64,000 bases of DNA. Origin: Lamellibrachia columna (taxonomy: Eukaryota; Annelida; Polychaeta; Sabellida; Siboglinidae). This document shows positions 52,050-64,000 of the stretch, piece by piece; position 1 is the stretch's first letter; every line of letters begins with the position of its first letter. The position numbers and the translations under genes are program-made. Below the pieces are notes generated by a model. It saw nothing but the letters and a program-made list of their open reading frames with translations. It was not told the origin of the DNA and did not search any database. The stretch spans positions 7,599,461 through 7,663,460 of the forward strand of contig OY759270.1 in the NCBI GenBank assembly GCA_963662155.1. The letters run 5' to 3'.

Positions 52050-55000
52050 CCATATAAGCATGTGAAGACTGGACTCGGCGGACTGCACGGAGGAAACCAA
52101 CAGCTGGTTCAACGGGAAGAAAGGCGGACTCAGCAACGTGTTGTGGAACGCAGAGAGCACGACGAGACACGAAGGAAGTCGTGGTCAGCCACTGCATCTG
52201 GCTCCATCTCCAGCCGTCTCGACCTTGTCTTGCTGCTGGATTCAGTTGGCTTTGGAAGAGAGAGTGAGGTTGACGATGCTTCTCTTCACTTTAATCCAAA
52301 TCACAGCGCAAGTCACTTGTCATCCATTCCCATTCCCATTACATTGCTCACCGAAAAAGTCATGTGGCGATGGGCAAACGACGAAGCGGCAGGTGTGGGT
52401 ACACTGGTAGATCAGGCCATACAAATTATGGTCGTTCGTCACTGACATGGAGCAGCAGTGGGATTCGGCAACCCTTTGAGCGACTGGGCAGCCTTTTTAG
52501 GAGTACACTGCTCACTAGTCTGAGGAAGGGGCTCGAAGAGGTGTCCTAAACATTACCTGCTCCACGCTTCCGTGGCCAGAATACCGCGCACACTGTTAGA
52601 CTGTGCTGACAGACCTCAGAGGAGAACTGCTCTAATTGGAAGAGAGCTAGCCAAAATACAACATCGACATCGAGTCCTGAGTGAGACCCGGTTCGCAGGA
52701 GGACAACTGTGTGAAAAGGGCGCTGGTTACACCTTCTTTTGGAGTGGAAGAAGTAGTGAAGAGCGAGCGGCGTGAGACAGGTGTTGGTTTTATGGTAAAG
52801 ACGGCGCTTGTGGACAACCTAGCAGGACCTCCAAAGGGTGTGAACGATCGGGTCGTGACCATGAAACTCCCCCACTCGTATGGAAGGGAGCATGCCACAA
52901 TCGTCAGTGCCTACGGCCCAACAATGACCAACCCTGAAGATGTGAAGGACAAGTTCTATTAATAACTGCACTCCGCCATTGCCACTGCTCCCAATGCTGG
53001 CAAACTCATCGTCCTTGGTGACTTCAATGCAAAAGTAGGCTCTGACAACATTTCCTGGGACGGAACCATTGGGAAGCATGGCGTCGGCCGCTGGAACAGC
53101 AGTGGCCTTCCACTGCTGCAGACCTGCATGGAACTACTAATCACCAACACAGCCTACCGCCTCCCTACCAGTAATAGGACATCATGCATGCGCCCTCGTT
53201 CTAAGCATTGGCAACTCATTGTCAGGAAGAGGGACAGGCAGGATGTACGCGTGACCAAATCCATGGGTGGCGCTGAGTGCTGGGCCGATCACCGCCTCTT
53301 TGTCTCTTAAGCTCAACATCCGTATCCAACACGAGAGACGCACCCAAGGAAAGAAAAATCATAAACGACTCAACATCACCACACTGAAAAACATTTGTCA
53401 CCAAACAATTCTTTGTTGATACCCTGGAAGGACGTTTTGACTCCACCCCCCCCCCCCCACCCCCTGGACAGTCAGAATGTGGAGACAGACTGGGCGACCC
53501 TCAGAGAGCTGATCTACAAAACCGCTGCAGAGATCCTAGGGCCCTCTTCCTGAAAGCACAATGATTGGTTTGACGAGAACTGCGACGCAATCAAGCAGTT
53601 GTTGGATGAGAAACATCGCCTCCACAAAGCCGACTACTGAACGATCCAAAGTTCAGTCACACGAAAGGCACTTTCAACAATACAAGTAGGACATCACAAC
53701 AAAAAACTCCGTCAGATGCAGGACTCCTGGCTGAGCAACAAAACAGCTGACGAGATTCAAGGGTATGCTGACAGGCACGACATGAAAACAATCTATGACG
53801 CGCTGAAGGAAATCTATGGTCCTACGTCATCAGGACCATCCCCCCATCCTCAGCGCAGACGGGAACATACTGTGTCTTGAATCGTCCTTCAGCTACCAAC
53901 GATGAAGCCATCAATCGTCTGCCCCAAGTCCCAACAAACGAAGCACTAGATGACCCACCAACTCTACCAGAAACCCAGAAAGCCATTCATCTTCTCTCCA
54001 GTGGCAAAGGCTCCTGGTTCAGATTCAATCCCGGCTGACAAGGAAGGTGGCACAGCTCTGACTAAGAAGCTCCACCAGCTGTTTGTACTCATGTGGTAGC
54101 AATAGACATACATATGTACAAACACAAAGGGAACCATCAGTCCTGCGAAAACCACTCCTCTCCATCGCAGGCAAGATACTCGCCAAGATCCTGCTCAACC
54201 GTCTCCCACTGCATCTCGACCAGGGACTCCTAAGAGCACGGGACCATAGACATGGTGTTCGCTGCAAGGCGGAGAAATATCAGTAACAAAATACCGACCT
54301 GTTCTCCACCTACGTCGATCTGACCAAGGCCTTCGACACTGTCAGTCGTGAGGGCCTGTGGAGGATCATGACCAAGTACAGCTGTCCACGGAAGTTCTAC
54401 GTCGATCTGCACAAGACCTTCGACACTGTCAGTCGTGAGGGCCTGTGGAGGATCATGACCAAGTACAGCTGTCCACGGAAGTTCTACGTCGATCTGAACA
54501 AGACCTTCGACACTGTCAGTCGTGAGGGCCTGTGGCGGATCATGTCCAAGTACAGCTGTCCACTGAAGTTCATCGCCATGGTGAAACAATTCAGTATGGC
54601 ATGCAAGCAAGGGTCCAGGACAACGATGAGACATCTGAGCCTTTCCCTGTCACAAACGGTGTGAAACAAGGATGCGTCCTAGCACCGTCATTGTTCAGTC
54701 TAATGTTCTCCGCCATGCTGACGGATGCCTTTAAAGATTGTGATACTGAATGGACGGAAAGATGTTCAACCTCAGGAGGCTTTACTCAAAAACCAAGGTC
54801 ATGACAAACATCATCAGAGACTTTCTATTTGCTGACGACTGCGCCCTCAATGCTGGGTCAGAAGCTGACATGCAACACAGCATCGACAAGTTCTCTGATG
54901 CATGCAACGACTTCGGCCTTACCATCAGTTTAAAAAAGACTGAAGTAATGCATCAGCCAGCTATAGGGAAACCTAGCGTCACAGCCAACGGCCAAAGACT

Positions 55001-55790
55001 GAACGTGGTGAACAGATTCACATTCTTAGGCAGCACGCTGTCCCAGAACGTTGTCATCGACGACGAAGTCAACACCAGGATCGCGACAGCCAGCGCGGCC
55101 TTCGGCAGGCTACACGCCAAATTATGGAACAGAAGACGCACAAGACCAAGCTGAAGGTGTGCCTGGCAATAGTACTCCCCACGCTGTTTACGCCTGTGAA
55201 ACAGTGTATCAACGTCACGCCAGGAAGCTGAATCACTTCCACACAACCAGCCTCAGAAGACTCCTCAACATCAAATGGCAGGACAAGATCCCGGACACTG
55301 AGGTCCTTGCTCAAGCAGGCCTAACCTGCATCCACACCATCCTGATGCAGTCCCAGTTACGGTGGGTAGGCCATGTAGTCGCATGCCAGACCACCGGCTG
55401 CCGAAAAGACTCTTCTATGGTGAGCTGTAAGAAGGTAAAGACTCACTAGGAGGGAGGAGGGGGCAAAAGAAACGTTTCAAAGACAATCTGAAGATATCCG
55501 TGAAAGCGTTTGCCATCAACCCCAACACATAGGAACACACTGCTCAGGACAGTTCTTAGTGGTTCTTCTCCATGTACAAAGGCGCTGCAAGCCTGCAACA
55601 TGTGAGGCAAACAGAACTGCTGCTGCAGAACAACGGAGGCAAGCCAGACACTCGAGAGCCAGCAACTCCCTGACCACATGCGGCTCACATTCTCTGTCCA
55701 CACTGCCAGAGAACCTTCCAGACACAGATTGGTCTTTTCACTCATCTGCGTACTCACAGATCAACCCAGCCCCCTCAACCCCCGGATGAC
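52050..55790 (+). pseudogene. Decayed APE-type non-LTR retrotransposon (endonuclease + RT)
   Basis: Pieces in order over several frames: endonuclease AGYTFFWSGRSSEERAA, GVGFMVKTALVDNLAGPPKG, IVSAYGPTMTNPEDVKDKFY and VLGDFNAKVGSDN (53009-53047, catalytic GDFN); RT with YVDLTKAFDTVSREGLWRIM, VKQGCVLAPSLFSLMFSAML and FLFADDCALNAGSEADM (about 54827); C-terminal TVYQRHARKLNHFHTTSLRR and QSQLRWVGHVV. Many stops and frameshifts, deletions around 53850-54150 and an 87-base triplication. Extends into a GC-rich leader from about 52050. Not functional. Confidence 0.88.
54310..54571 (+). repeat. 87-bp in-frame triplication inside the RT domain
   Basis: TACGTCGATCTG starts at 54311, 54398 and 54485, exactly 87 bases (29 codons) apart, each unit encoding YVDLxKxFDTVSREGLWRIM and TKYSCPRKF. 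The repeated unit carries the first catalytic Asp of the polymerase (FD). Confidence 0.93.
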
Positions 55791-56019
55791 TGAAGTGGTC
55801 CTCATTGCTTCGCGATGGACGAACGAACGATTTTTTTTTTGGGGGGGGGCATTGGACCATGCCCCTTATGTTTTTTCGTGTGTCATCTGTTGCGCATAGT
55901 AAACTAACGGTGTCTACGAGTAAGCTTACCTCCGTGACCCCCCCACCCCCGCGAGATACGCCACTGCATCCGAGGCGCAATTACCGCCATCAAGTCATAC
56001 ACCACGAAGCGTGTCATTC

Positions 56020-56540
56020 ATTAATCAATGTTCTGATCATTTCAAATCTGAATTAGTGTTATTGCAAATCCCTCCTGCTGTGCCACCTGACACACCTCCA
56101 GAACGTACACAACATGGAAGACCATTTATTATACATATCCCTGCACATATCATCATACCACTTCTGTACTGGTGAACCGTAATGACTACCTGTCTAGATA
56201 AGGTCATGTTTGATTTGGCACTAGTCTACTTTTTCTCGGCTACTGGGTCAAAGAATCTATTATACATATCCCTGCACATATCTATTATACATATCCCTGC
56301 ACATATCATCATACCACTTCTGTACTGGTGAACCGTAATGACTACCTGTCTAGATAAGGTCATGTTTGATTTGGCACTAGTCTACTTTTTCTCGGCTACT
56401 GGGTCAAAGAACACGCAATCCTCGGCTCCGACCACCTGCAGCTATAGATGTCTCACCAGACGCTAAGTCCATCGGAAGGCTTCATCGTTGACATTATTTA
56501 AACGCTACACCAAGACTCACCTGCTCTAGCTTGTTTTAAT
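56020..56540 (+). repeat. Dispersed repeat, copy 2, with internal tandem duplication
   Basis: Homologous to 49560-50035. Internally, 56128-56251 is repeated at 56275-56411 (CACTTCTGTACTGGTGAACC to CTACTGGGTCAAAGAA), and the 27-base TCTATTATACATATCCCTGC block occurs two to three times at the junction. Confidence 0.8.
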
Positions 56541-56955
56541 AGACGTTTAGTTTAAGACCGTAGTTATTGGCTACTGAAACAAGAGACTGGCACAGCTTAG
56601 AACTGTTATCAATGCAACTGTTGGCTAAAACAGTTAGACAGCCTAACATTTCAGTACAGAAGACAGAACAGACATCATCCAAACATTCATCAAAGGTCTA
56701 AATTATGTTTCTTAGCTCCATGCTCACCGTGCCCATCAGCGAAGATGTTTTAGAGAAACTTACTACATCGAGAAAATCCACGTAGGGCCTACGGAGGACA
56801 ACTGGACTGATACACAACGTCTTCAATGCCATATATAGTTGCCTTCGTACAACTCCTTCCTATCGACGCTGTCGGCCAAGGCACCCTTATTGCGCTTCCC
56901 AAACCCAAGAAGCCATCTGGTCCGACAGCAAGCATGTGGACTACCGTCGGAGGGC

Positions 56956-57016
56956 ACGCACGCACGCACGCACGCACGCACCCACGCACGCACGCACGCA
57001 CGCACGCACCCACGCG
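56956..57016 (+). repeat. ACGC microsatellite
   Basis: GCACGCACGC run of about 60 bases with two CCAC interruptions. Confidence 0.95.
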
Positions 57017-57247
57017 ATCTTAGCCTGAAGCACTGGAACGTCAACCAGGAAAGTGGATAATGCCTGGTGTTAATGCCAAGCGCGGCTCGCGATAAGCCCA
57101 TTTACATTATGCGGCTAGTTCCCATGGGAGATTGATCGCAGCGTCAATAATAAGGTCGAAGTTGAAGGTCATTTGGACGTCTCTAGAATAGACGTGTTTG
57201 GTGTATATTCAACGTTATTTCGTTAACGTTATCTGTCTGCATTCACC

Positions 57248-57463
57248 ATGGATCGGGTAGTGTTGTCCGGACTTCCGCGGATACTGTCTCGTCCGGCGCA
57301 GTTGTGCTTTTCGTCGTTTTTCGCCGGAACTGTTCCGAGAACTGGCTGGGCGGGCTGCACACAGACGCATAGCCATAGAGCCAGGCATGGCTTTCCGGCA
57401 ACGCACCATTCCGCCCCCGAACTTCGCGGAACCGAACTACTGCGGAACCCGCACACGAACAAG
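57248..57463 (+). CDS. Malic-enzyme-type first exon D, opposite strand (mitochondrial-like N terminus)
   Basis: 72 codons from CACCATGG at 57245-57251 to donor AAG|GTAGCC. Starts MDRVVLSGLPRILSRPAQLC, rich in Arg, Ser and hydrophobics with no acidic residue between Asp2 and Glu58, as in mitochondrial presequences. Ends ELRGTELLRNPHTNK, the motif shared with exons A-C, in phase 0. It points away from the minus-strand gene, so it probably starts a second malic enzyme gene whose body is beyond the right edge. No common exon for it is in the window. Confidence 0.75.
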
Positions 57464-59264
57464 GTAGCCGACGTACTGTATGAGGGGCAGAAGCATTTTT
57501 TTTTTGGTGGGGGTGAAATAATAACATGAGTTATTATTATTTGTACCTGTGTCTGTGGATGTGATTCAGTACGGCATGCCTGTCGTGGTTTTACGCCCAC
57601 GGACCACGGACCACGGAGTAGATCGAAAGACGAAACTCGCTATATCCCCCGATGCTTTTTATCATTAATTAAGACATAATAATTATAGGACAGACAGACT
57701 ACAGGAGATAACGGCGGTAAATATACGTGGCTATATACGACTATTAAATTTTAATACAAATTCGATAATAATCCTAAACTTATCCGCATGGTAGCGACAC
57801 TATTTTATCCGGAGCATTCGTAAATATTAACCCTTTCGAGCCCAATTTTGTTTGCAACCAACATTAATTTTGTTCTGGGTAACCATACGTTTTAAAAGGA
57901 TTCAGTATTCAAGGATTCATGCACATGATATTGCCTAACATCAGCAGCATACTAGTAAGAAACATACTAGTAGAAGCTTACATTTTCTGAAAGCTGAATG
58001 AATTAATGAGCTGTCCAACCAGTTGGGCATTTGCCCCCTGGATCTACGCATGTTCTTGAATTCGTCACAGTGTTCTTGAAAACATTATTTTATGTGTTGT
58101 TATGTGAATGCACCAATTATAGAGGAATGCATGTTTTGTACTTGTGGTAATTTAAATAGCTTCAATTATTTTTAATAAGTTTTTCATTTGCTGTTCAGAA
58201 TTTCCCGAGAAGACTGCTGCAAAGCTATAATTAATAAAAAAAATTCATCCAGTTGTCACCACGTGCGAACATGAACCAATCAAATGAGCTCTATCTGTGA
58301 TGGCCTGGGCACATGATGTTTATTTTATATTGTTTTTGTTACAAGTTGTTTGATTTATGATTGATAATTGCCATGTTGAGAGCTGAGAGCGATTGTAATA
58401 CGAGAAATGAGTGGCTATTGGACGGTAAAATAAAAAATTGGATCACAAAGGATCACAGTGGCGATCAGAAGTTAGCACGATTCAAGGTGTGTGCTGATTG
58501 CAGAAAAATTTGATGTCTAATGCTTTTTGTAATTTCAAAATTTTCAAAAATCTGAAGAAGGTTTGGCCCATGGATCGATATTCTAAATAACTAATTGTTA
58601 TTTCCTCGATTGAGTGCAAATAAATTGTTAGAAAAGAAGTTGTTTTTAGTGAAATATTAAAAAAAAGTAGAACAAGATGAAAACATATTTTGCGGAAAAC
58701 TCCAGCGCATGAAATCGTTATGCCATGGCATTTGCATTTTTAAAACCATTACAGCATTTAGGCTAAATTTAGGTACCATAATCCTAATTCATTGCCATGT
58801 GTTGCTTATTATTATTAACAAAACTGTAAAGATGCTGTAGCTTCAGCAACTCGAACACCTATTTGAGTACAGATGAGAAATGCTCTAGTTTCTACAATAT
58901 CTGTAATAAACAAATTATTATCAGTAAAACAAAAAGGGGTCAGTGACTCCTATTAAGACAAATTTGTCGCTGTCAATTAGTTTTTTCTGTGTGCATGTGC
59001 TAATAGATGTACGAGTGGCACAGTCTATTGAGTACTGGAAATAAACATTTAATATTTTAAGTTTCTGAAGTAATATTCAGACGCTTTGGTAAATGCTCTT
59101 AAAAATGTGTTGTTTTCCCCCCAAATGTTCTTGAATTTTACTTTATCCTTTCTTTATGAACCCTGCACGGAATTCTCAAAAAGGTCATCACTCATCATCT
59201 CATCTTTTAAAATCCTTCTAAAATTTGAAGAAAAATTCAATAAAATACAGAAAGACAAACTAAT
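57464..59264. other. Putative intron/intergenic, nothing recognised
   Basis: AT-rich DNA after exon D without supported coding frames or clean repeats. Confidence 0.4.
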
Positions 59265-59590
59265 TTTTTTTGGGTACCTGGGACATCATTAGACGAGACG
59301 GAATCCAAATGGAAGACCAAGAGTCACATGGACAGACAACTGCAAAGTTTGGATGAGGAACATTGCATTTATTTAATTTGAGAAGGGCATAGCACCTTAT
59401 AAGTCGTATGACTTCAGCTATGTCCCTTCAGCAGCAACAGCACACCATACTATGCACATGTATTATGTTGTTGAATAAAACGTTTATTCATTTATTCAAC
59501 ATGCAGTATAAAAATCTGGTCAGAACGGCACAATGCAGACATCAATGGCAATCCATGATAGCTGACCTGAGAGGAGATGACACCACATGA
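59265..59590 (+). pseudogene. Non-LTR retrotransposon 3'-end remnant, split by insertion
   Basis: RNPNGRPRVTWTDNCKVW at about 59296-59355 and RTAQCRHQWQSMIADLRGDD at 59519-59578 are the two halves of a typical C-terminal block of non-LTR ORF2, separated by about 160 unrelated bases. Confidence 0.6.
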
Positions 59591-60070
59591 TGATTATATA
59601 TAATACTATGTCAGCACTACCTTGTGAGTTTGTGGTGTGAATCAAATATGACGTTTAACATTAATGTTATCCAGAATAGCAATTGCTTGTGAAATATTTT
59701 ATCGGTAGAATTTTGCTACATCTTATAATATAGCAAAAGTAAATAAGTGTGTTTATAATGTTAATTAGCTACCAAAATTATATTGACTAAGGTATGTTAA
59801 TTATTGGCAATGAACATGCACAAGAAAGTGTGCCGCAAAATTGTCATCAACTGTTTCTTTTTACAAAACTGTAATTTGAGCAACAGTAGATTATAATGTA
59901 GCGATGCTCTAACACCAAATGAGTAAAAAATACAACCCATTACAGTTGTATATAATTATTATAATAATATTTTTATAGTAACTGATTTTTATGCCATTGG
60001 GAACTTTCAGGGAACGTCCTGCAAACGCTGTGTTTACTATCCGCAGAATTTTAGAGAACATTCTCAGAAC

Positions 60071-61381
60071 CAGACCTGGGGCGGAGTACATTTTCATGAG
60101 TAAAGTATGAGTACATTGGTGGTGGCTGAGTATGAGTAGAAGTACATTGGTGATGGCTGAGTATGAGTAGAAGTACATTGCTCAAAGCTGAGTACGAGTA
60201 TGAGTACATTTCCACGGGTACATCTTGTATGATATTATAGTAACTCTGTATAGTAACAACGTATTTTAAAAATAAACATTGTGAATGAATTTATATAATT
60301 CAGGAAGAGTTGACTATGCAAAGGCAATTGATCAGACCTTTTTGAGGAAAACTGTAAAAACCTATTTATGTTTGGGACCAAACTGGTGGTTGCATTCCAT
60401 TCAAAGGTCCAATTCGCATGCAAATGTTCAGGGTGTGCATTCAAATATGGGTTAAAATGTATTTAAATTGAAAATACAATACAAAATATAATTCATAGCA
60501 CAACATAACAAGAGAAAAGAAATAAAGAAATATAATCATTAAATATATATGATATATGAATCAATGAATATTGTTTGGCATGCTGTGGCTGGTAGTGACC
60601 ACAAGTCCACCGCAACTAATGCTTTCATAGAGGGTGGATTAGCCCCTGCCAATGTCCAGAGCACAATACTTTTTAACCACATTACAAATTGGCACTAGAC
60701 AATACTGGTGCAGGCTGTCTGGCTTGAGTCACCAAACGTCTTCAGAGGAAGACTCATCTAGCAGTACTGGTGAATGACCCTTTCATTATGGGCTTACTGG
60801 ACTTCCTGGCTTAATTAAGCAAACACAAGGATTATGGCTTGGACTGGTAATTAGTACAACTATGGATATGAACTGAGGGTTTCTGATTGGGAAAAGAATC
60901 AAATGCTGTCTCATGAAGCAAAGCCTTTGTGGCTTCAGTGCATTCAGTGTGCAGAAAAGTGATCCAAGGTGTGGATTTGTGAAAACTCATCAATACCAAG
61001 TAAAAATGAAACCACATCTACTAAATGTAACAATAATAATTATTACAAATCAAGGGCTATTACATTGCAATTAATATCATGGTTATTGCAATAGAATTGA
61101 CATAATAACAGTGTTTTAAAATTGTGTTCGTTTGATTCATATGCAGGTAATATAATTTGCTACCATATTTAAAAAAATTATTGTTGTAGTTGTTAATGAT
61201 TTGATAAAATAAGAAATAAAATAATTTTCACAATATATTGAAAAAGTACTCAGATGTACTCGTAATGTACTTGTAAAATGTGAGTACATTGAACACGAGT
61301 ACGAGTACTGGACCATAATTTCTACGAGTACGAGTATTTAAAAAATGTACTCGAGTACCGAGTACTTCGGCCCCAGGTCTG
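60071..61381. mobile_element. Non-autonomous hAT element, 1311 bp
   Basis: Inverted ends CAGACCTGGGGCGGAGTACA (left) and CAGACCTGGGGCCGAAGTAC (right, other strand), flanked by a perfect 8-base target duplication CTCAGAAC (60063-60070 and 61382-61389). Subterminal regions are dense in GAGTAC/GTACTC motifs. No transposase. The interior resembles 41165-41390. Confidence 0.95.
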
Positions 61382-61813
61382 CTCAGAACATTACATAATT
61401 ACTTTGTCTTTCATGTTCAATGTCAGTTCAGTAAATGAATGGCGCTTATTTTATTTACAATTGATTTATGATTTTTATTATGCATTTAAAATTTTACATG
61501 GATTATATTCGATGTAGCAAAATACCATAACATTCTTACAATGTCCCTAAAACATTATCTTTATATCATAACCAAAGGGGAACTTTCCAGAATCTCCTAT
61601 GAATGTTAAATGTTTGTTCGGACTACCGGTGACGTACACCATTGATTTTCCTATTGAGACCAATGTTAAAAGTTAGTCAAGCAATTCCACCTTGTGGGCA
61701 AAATTCTGATTTGGTGAACCATGTTAATAAAAGCTGTACACTATCTGTTGTCTTGTAACGTTTTTGTCAAATCTTATAATTAAAAAAAAAATTTACATGG
61801 AAGGTGATCCTCA

Positions 61814-62012
61814 CTATTTGTAACCCTTGTCTCGTTTATCTGACTTGCTCGCCTTTGTGAATTCACTGAGAAGAGAGTCTAGCCTTAGATGCGTGGTCTC
61901 GTTGTTACCCACTGTCACCACTCTATTTTGTGTAGGCGTTCCTGCGAAAAATGAAAAGTTTTTAGCCTCGATTATCCAAGCTCCGCGCTGTGACACCACC
62001 GTTTGTCGCACG
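61814..62012 (-). repeat. Repeat family unit, inverted relative to 62451-62602
   Basis: Minus strand: GACAAACGGTGGTGTCACAG ... GGATAATCGAGGCT, then GTGGTGACAGTGGGTAACAA and GACTCTCTTCTCAGTGAATT. Both blocks recur at 62451-62602 on the plus strand but in the opposite order. Open for 65 codons; coding status unknown. Confidence 0.6.
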
Positions 62013-62450
62013 CATCTTCACTTCGGATGCAGAGTGGGATTTTCATTGTGACGAAAATTATGTACGTACCCAGATTCTGGGTGCTTACATAATTAGCTAA
62101 TTACGATATCATCTGGGCATTTGGCTAATTCATAAAATGAGAGTGAATTTTTATCAGTTTATACGATGTAATTCGAATTAACTTTAAATTTTTATTATAT
62201 TGACACAACTGTCTGACTGAAAAGTTAAATCAGGTATAAAAAATGTTTAGTGTCGAATCTTGATAATGATGCTGATTGGCTGCCGCTGCTTCATGGGAAC
62301 GCCTAAATAATAATAATATTTTTTTTTTAAATGCTCAAAGCACTGTACAGGAATATTATTGCATATGCAATGTAATATACACCTGTAGTCAAATTACATA
62401 TAAAAACTAATACATAGAAAAACGAATTGCATATAATCCACGACAACAAA

Positions 62451-62602
62451 ATGGAGTGGTGACAGTGGGTAGCAACGGGACCACGCCTATAAGGCCAGAC
62501 TCTCTTCTTGGTGAATTCACGAAGGCGAGCGAGAGTTGGATAGGCAGTGATGTGTATGACAAACGCTGGCGCCACAGCAATGAGCCTGGATAATCGAGGT
62601 TA
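62451..62602 (+). repeat. Repeat family unit with GATAATCGAGG core
   Basis: GTGGTGACAGTGGGTAGCAA, GACTCTCTTCTTGGTGAATT, then GACAAACGCTGGCGCCACAG and GAGCCTGGATAATCGAGG. Related to 61814-62012 and to cores at 12245, 16779 and 27512. Confidence 0.6.
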
Positions 62603-62617
62603 TTTCACCCAAAACAA

Positions 62618-62697
62618 ACTGGACTGCCGATAAGCCAATGGCTTCCTCGCCCATTTGCCATCTGGAACTTTTGGTTTGGATGGCAATTTTGTTAAAC
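62618..62697 (+). mobile_element. 3'-end fragment of the CR1/Jockey-group element
   Basis: GATAAGCCAATGGCTTCC..CATTTGCCATCTGG..TTTGGATGGCA..TTGTTAAAC matches the 3' UTR at 37380-37472; a roughly 80-base 5'-truncated insertion lying directly against the repeat core before it. Confidence 0.8.
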
Positions 62698-62939
62698 AAG
62701 CAGCTAGACATTTAAGCCAGTGCACGACAGAATTGTTGTATTCTACAAATGTACCCTGTTCATCAACTATTACATTTTTAGAGTGCAAAAAATCCTTGAA
62801 AAGGCGTATCGTGTCAGAATCACGACAATTTTATTTCTATCACGTGGAAGAGCAAGTAAAGCAATGACAATCACACGGAAATCGGGTCATCCACAATAAT
62901 ACTGACGAAGATCTGACCCCTTTTACGTAGCGGGCACCT

Positions 62940-63100
62940 ACACGGTGGTGTAGCGTTTAGAGCACCGTACTGTCGATCGAGAGGACGGTGGTTCGAGAGG
63001 GTTAACCACAAGTTAACGAAGGCTTCCTGCACCCGTATTTTGGACCACCGACGACGCCGTCGTATACGAGGTTAAAGGTCGCCGGTGGGACCATTTATTT
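62940..63100 (+). repeat. Possible tRNA-like SINE
   Basis: GGTGTAGCGTTTAGAGCACC resembles an A-box region and GGTGGTTCGAGAGG a B box about 30 bases later, followed by GAGGTTAAAGGTCGCCGGTG. No clean cloverleaf or tail. Confidence 0.35.
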
Positions 63101-63493
63101 AATCACACGCATGGAAATGGAAAAACTGGTGGGTTCACAAATTGTGTATCGTCTCTAATACTGTGACTATGCTATACTATAGAAAAGAAAAAACTCTGAA
63201 AATAAACCACTCCTAGCCCTAGGCTATGTTAGCCCAAGTCTAGACATAGTGATCATACCATACGTCACACGGGCCCACAGTGAACCGGGAATCGGCTAAG
63301 CCGCGGTCTAGCCGAGCCGGAGACCAGTGTCAGTCAACCGTAGCCGACTGAGTATTTGTGAACGTCACCAGGTGCCGGGTCACGTGCTTTCCGGCTCGTC
63401 ATCTGTAGCCGTGCTGGTGACCTTACCGGGGTTACTGCTTGTCAACTGCCGCACGCCGTAGGACAAATGCTGTGATCGTCAAAACCTCTAAAA

Positions 63494-63736
63494 ATGGCTC
63501 ATATTGTATTGAAAGGAATCTCTAAAGGCGCTTTGTCGGCGTGTGGATATCGCAGGCCAGCTCTCGTATTTTCCGGACAGTTGTCCTGCATCCTCACGCA
63601 GCAGATGACCGGGGGATATCACAGTGGAGCCCGGCGCGTTCGGCTTGGCGATGAGGCCAGCAACGTAGGGACGCAGACCGAGAATCAGTGCAAATTCAGG
63701 GGTGTTAGTGTGCTCAGAGAACCCAAGTTCAATAAG
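63494..63736 (+). CDS. Malic-enzyme-type first exon E, opposite strand (mitochondrial-like N terminus)
   Basis: 81 codons from ATG 63494 to donor AAG|GTATTC. N terminus MAHIVLKGISKGALSACGYR then RPALVFSGQL, basic and amphipathic with no acidic residue for about 50 positions; ends KFRGVSVLREPKFNK, the shared motif in phase 0. A GC-rich stretch (63290-63470) lies upstream. Together with exon D it would give alternative starts of a rightward malic enzyme gene. Confidence 0.72.
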
Positions 63737-64000
63737 GTATTCCTACATTTCGGTGCGGCAACAGTTAGTTACCAATTTATTGTGTAAAAAACAGCCGAAT
63801 GCCATTGAGATTCTGCCTACATTGAGATTTAAGTTGAAAGTTGAGGCTTCCGCCACCACGACACGAGTCGGCTCAGCCTCACCCAGTCGCACTTCACCAG
63901 TTTCCTTCTAAAGTGTCAATTCCTTGATCAAGAAATTAATCTTACATCTAACAATCATGATTTACATAAACTTAACAATATACTATTGCTATACAGTGAT

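Noticed and set aside
57229..57600. 123- and 94-codon minus-strand frames
   Set aside because: Shadows opposite exon D, which has the splice donor and the family motif on the plus strand.
61814..62011. 65-codon minus-strand frame as a gene
   Set aside because: Most of it is a dispersed repeat also present at 62451-62602 with stops and indels.

Overview
The window looks like AT-rich genomic DNA of an invertebrate animal, most likely a lophotrochozoan such as a mollusc. Genes are split by GT-AG introns, coding density is very low, and the space between exons is filled with minisatellites, tRNA-derived SINEs, hAT-type DNA transposons and decayed APE-type non-LTR retrotransposons. The phylum is an inference; nothing in the sequence fixes the species.

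Layout. (1) 1-4.9 kb: no gene recognised, a SINE-like repeat at 3.0 kb and a 22-bp minisatellite at 4.3 kb. (2) 4.9-7.3 kb, plus strand: the last four coding exons of a transgelin/calponin-family muscle protein; the 5' exon is not visible. (3) 8.5-17.7 kb: satellite-rich intergenic DNA dominated by a very recent tandem duplication (about 3.5 and 4.5 kb copies) containing a 31-bp and a 24-bp minisatellite. (4) 20.0-47.9 kb, minus strand: a complete NADP-type malic enzyme gene. Eleven common exons and any one of three N-terminal exons (37.8, 38.2, 47.8 kb) give a 572-617 residue enzyme. Its introns carry exon-seeded minisatellites, a hAT fossil, MITEs, a SINE and two inverted copies of a CR1/Jockey-like retrotransposon. 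(5) 48-57 kb: an intergenic graveyard with a ZMYM1-like hAT fragment and a mutated non-LTR element. (6) 57.2 and 63.5 kb, plus strand: two further malic-enzyme-type first exons with mitochondrial-presequence-like N termini. They face away from the first gene and probably begin a second, mitochondrial malic enzyme gene whose body lies beyond the right edge.

The two strongest observations are these. First, five N-terminal exons all end in the same motif (roughly RGxxLLR[DN]PxxNK) at a phase-0 donor. Three serve the minus-strand gene and two point the other way, suggesting a divergent malic enzyme pair in which alternative promoters or first exons choose the N terminus and perhaps the compartment. 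Second, at three separate exons the tandem repeat in the flanking intron is built from the splice junction plus adjoining coding sequence (22.3, 31.4 and 6.5 kb). The minisatellites there appear to be seeded by exon edges and to present decoy splice sites. In addition, two of the alternative exons lie in the loop between inverted retrotransposon copies about 93% identical over the stretch compared by eye, a geometry that could influence exon choice.

All exon boundaries were read by eye from splice consensus and protein-family similarity. No alignment, transcript or database evidence was available.
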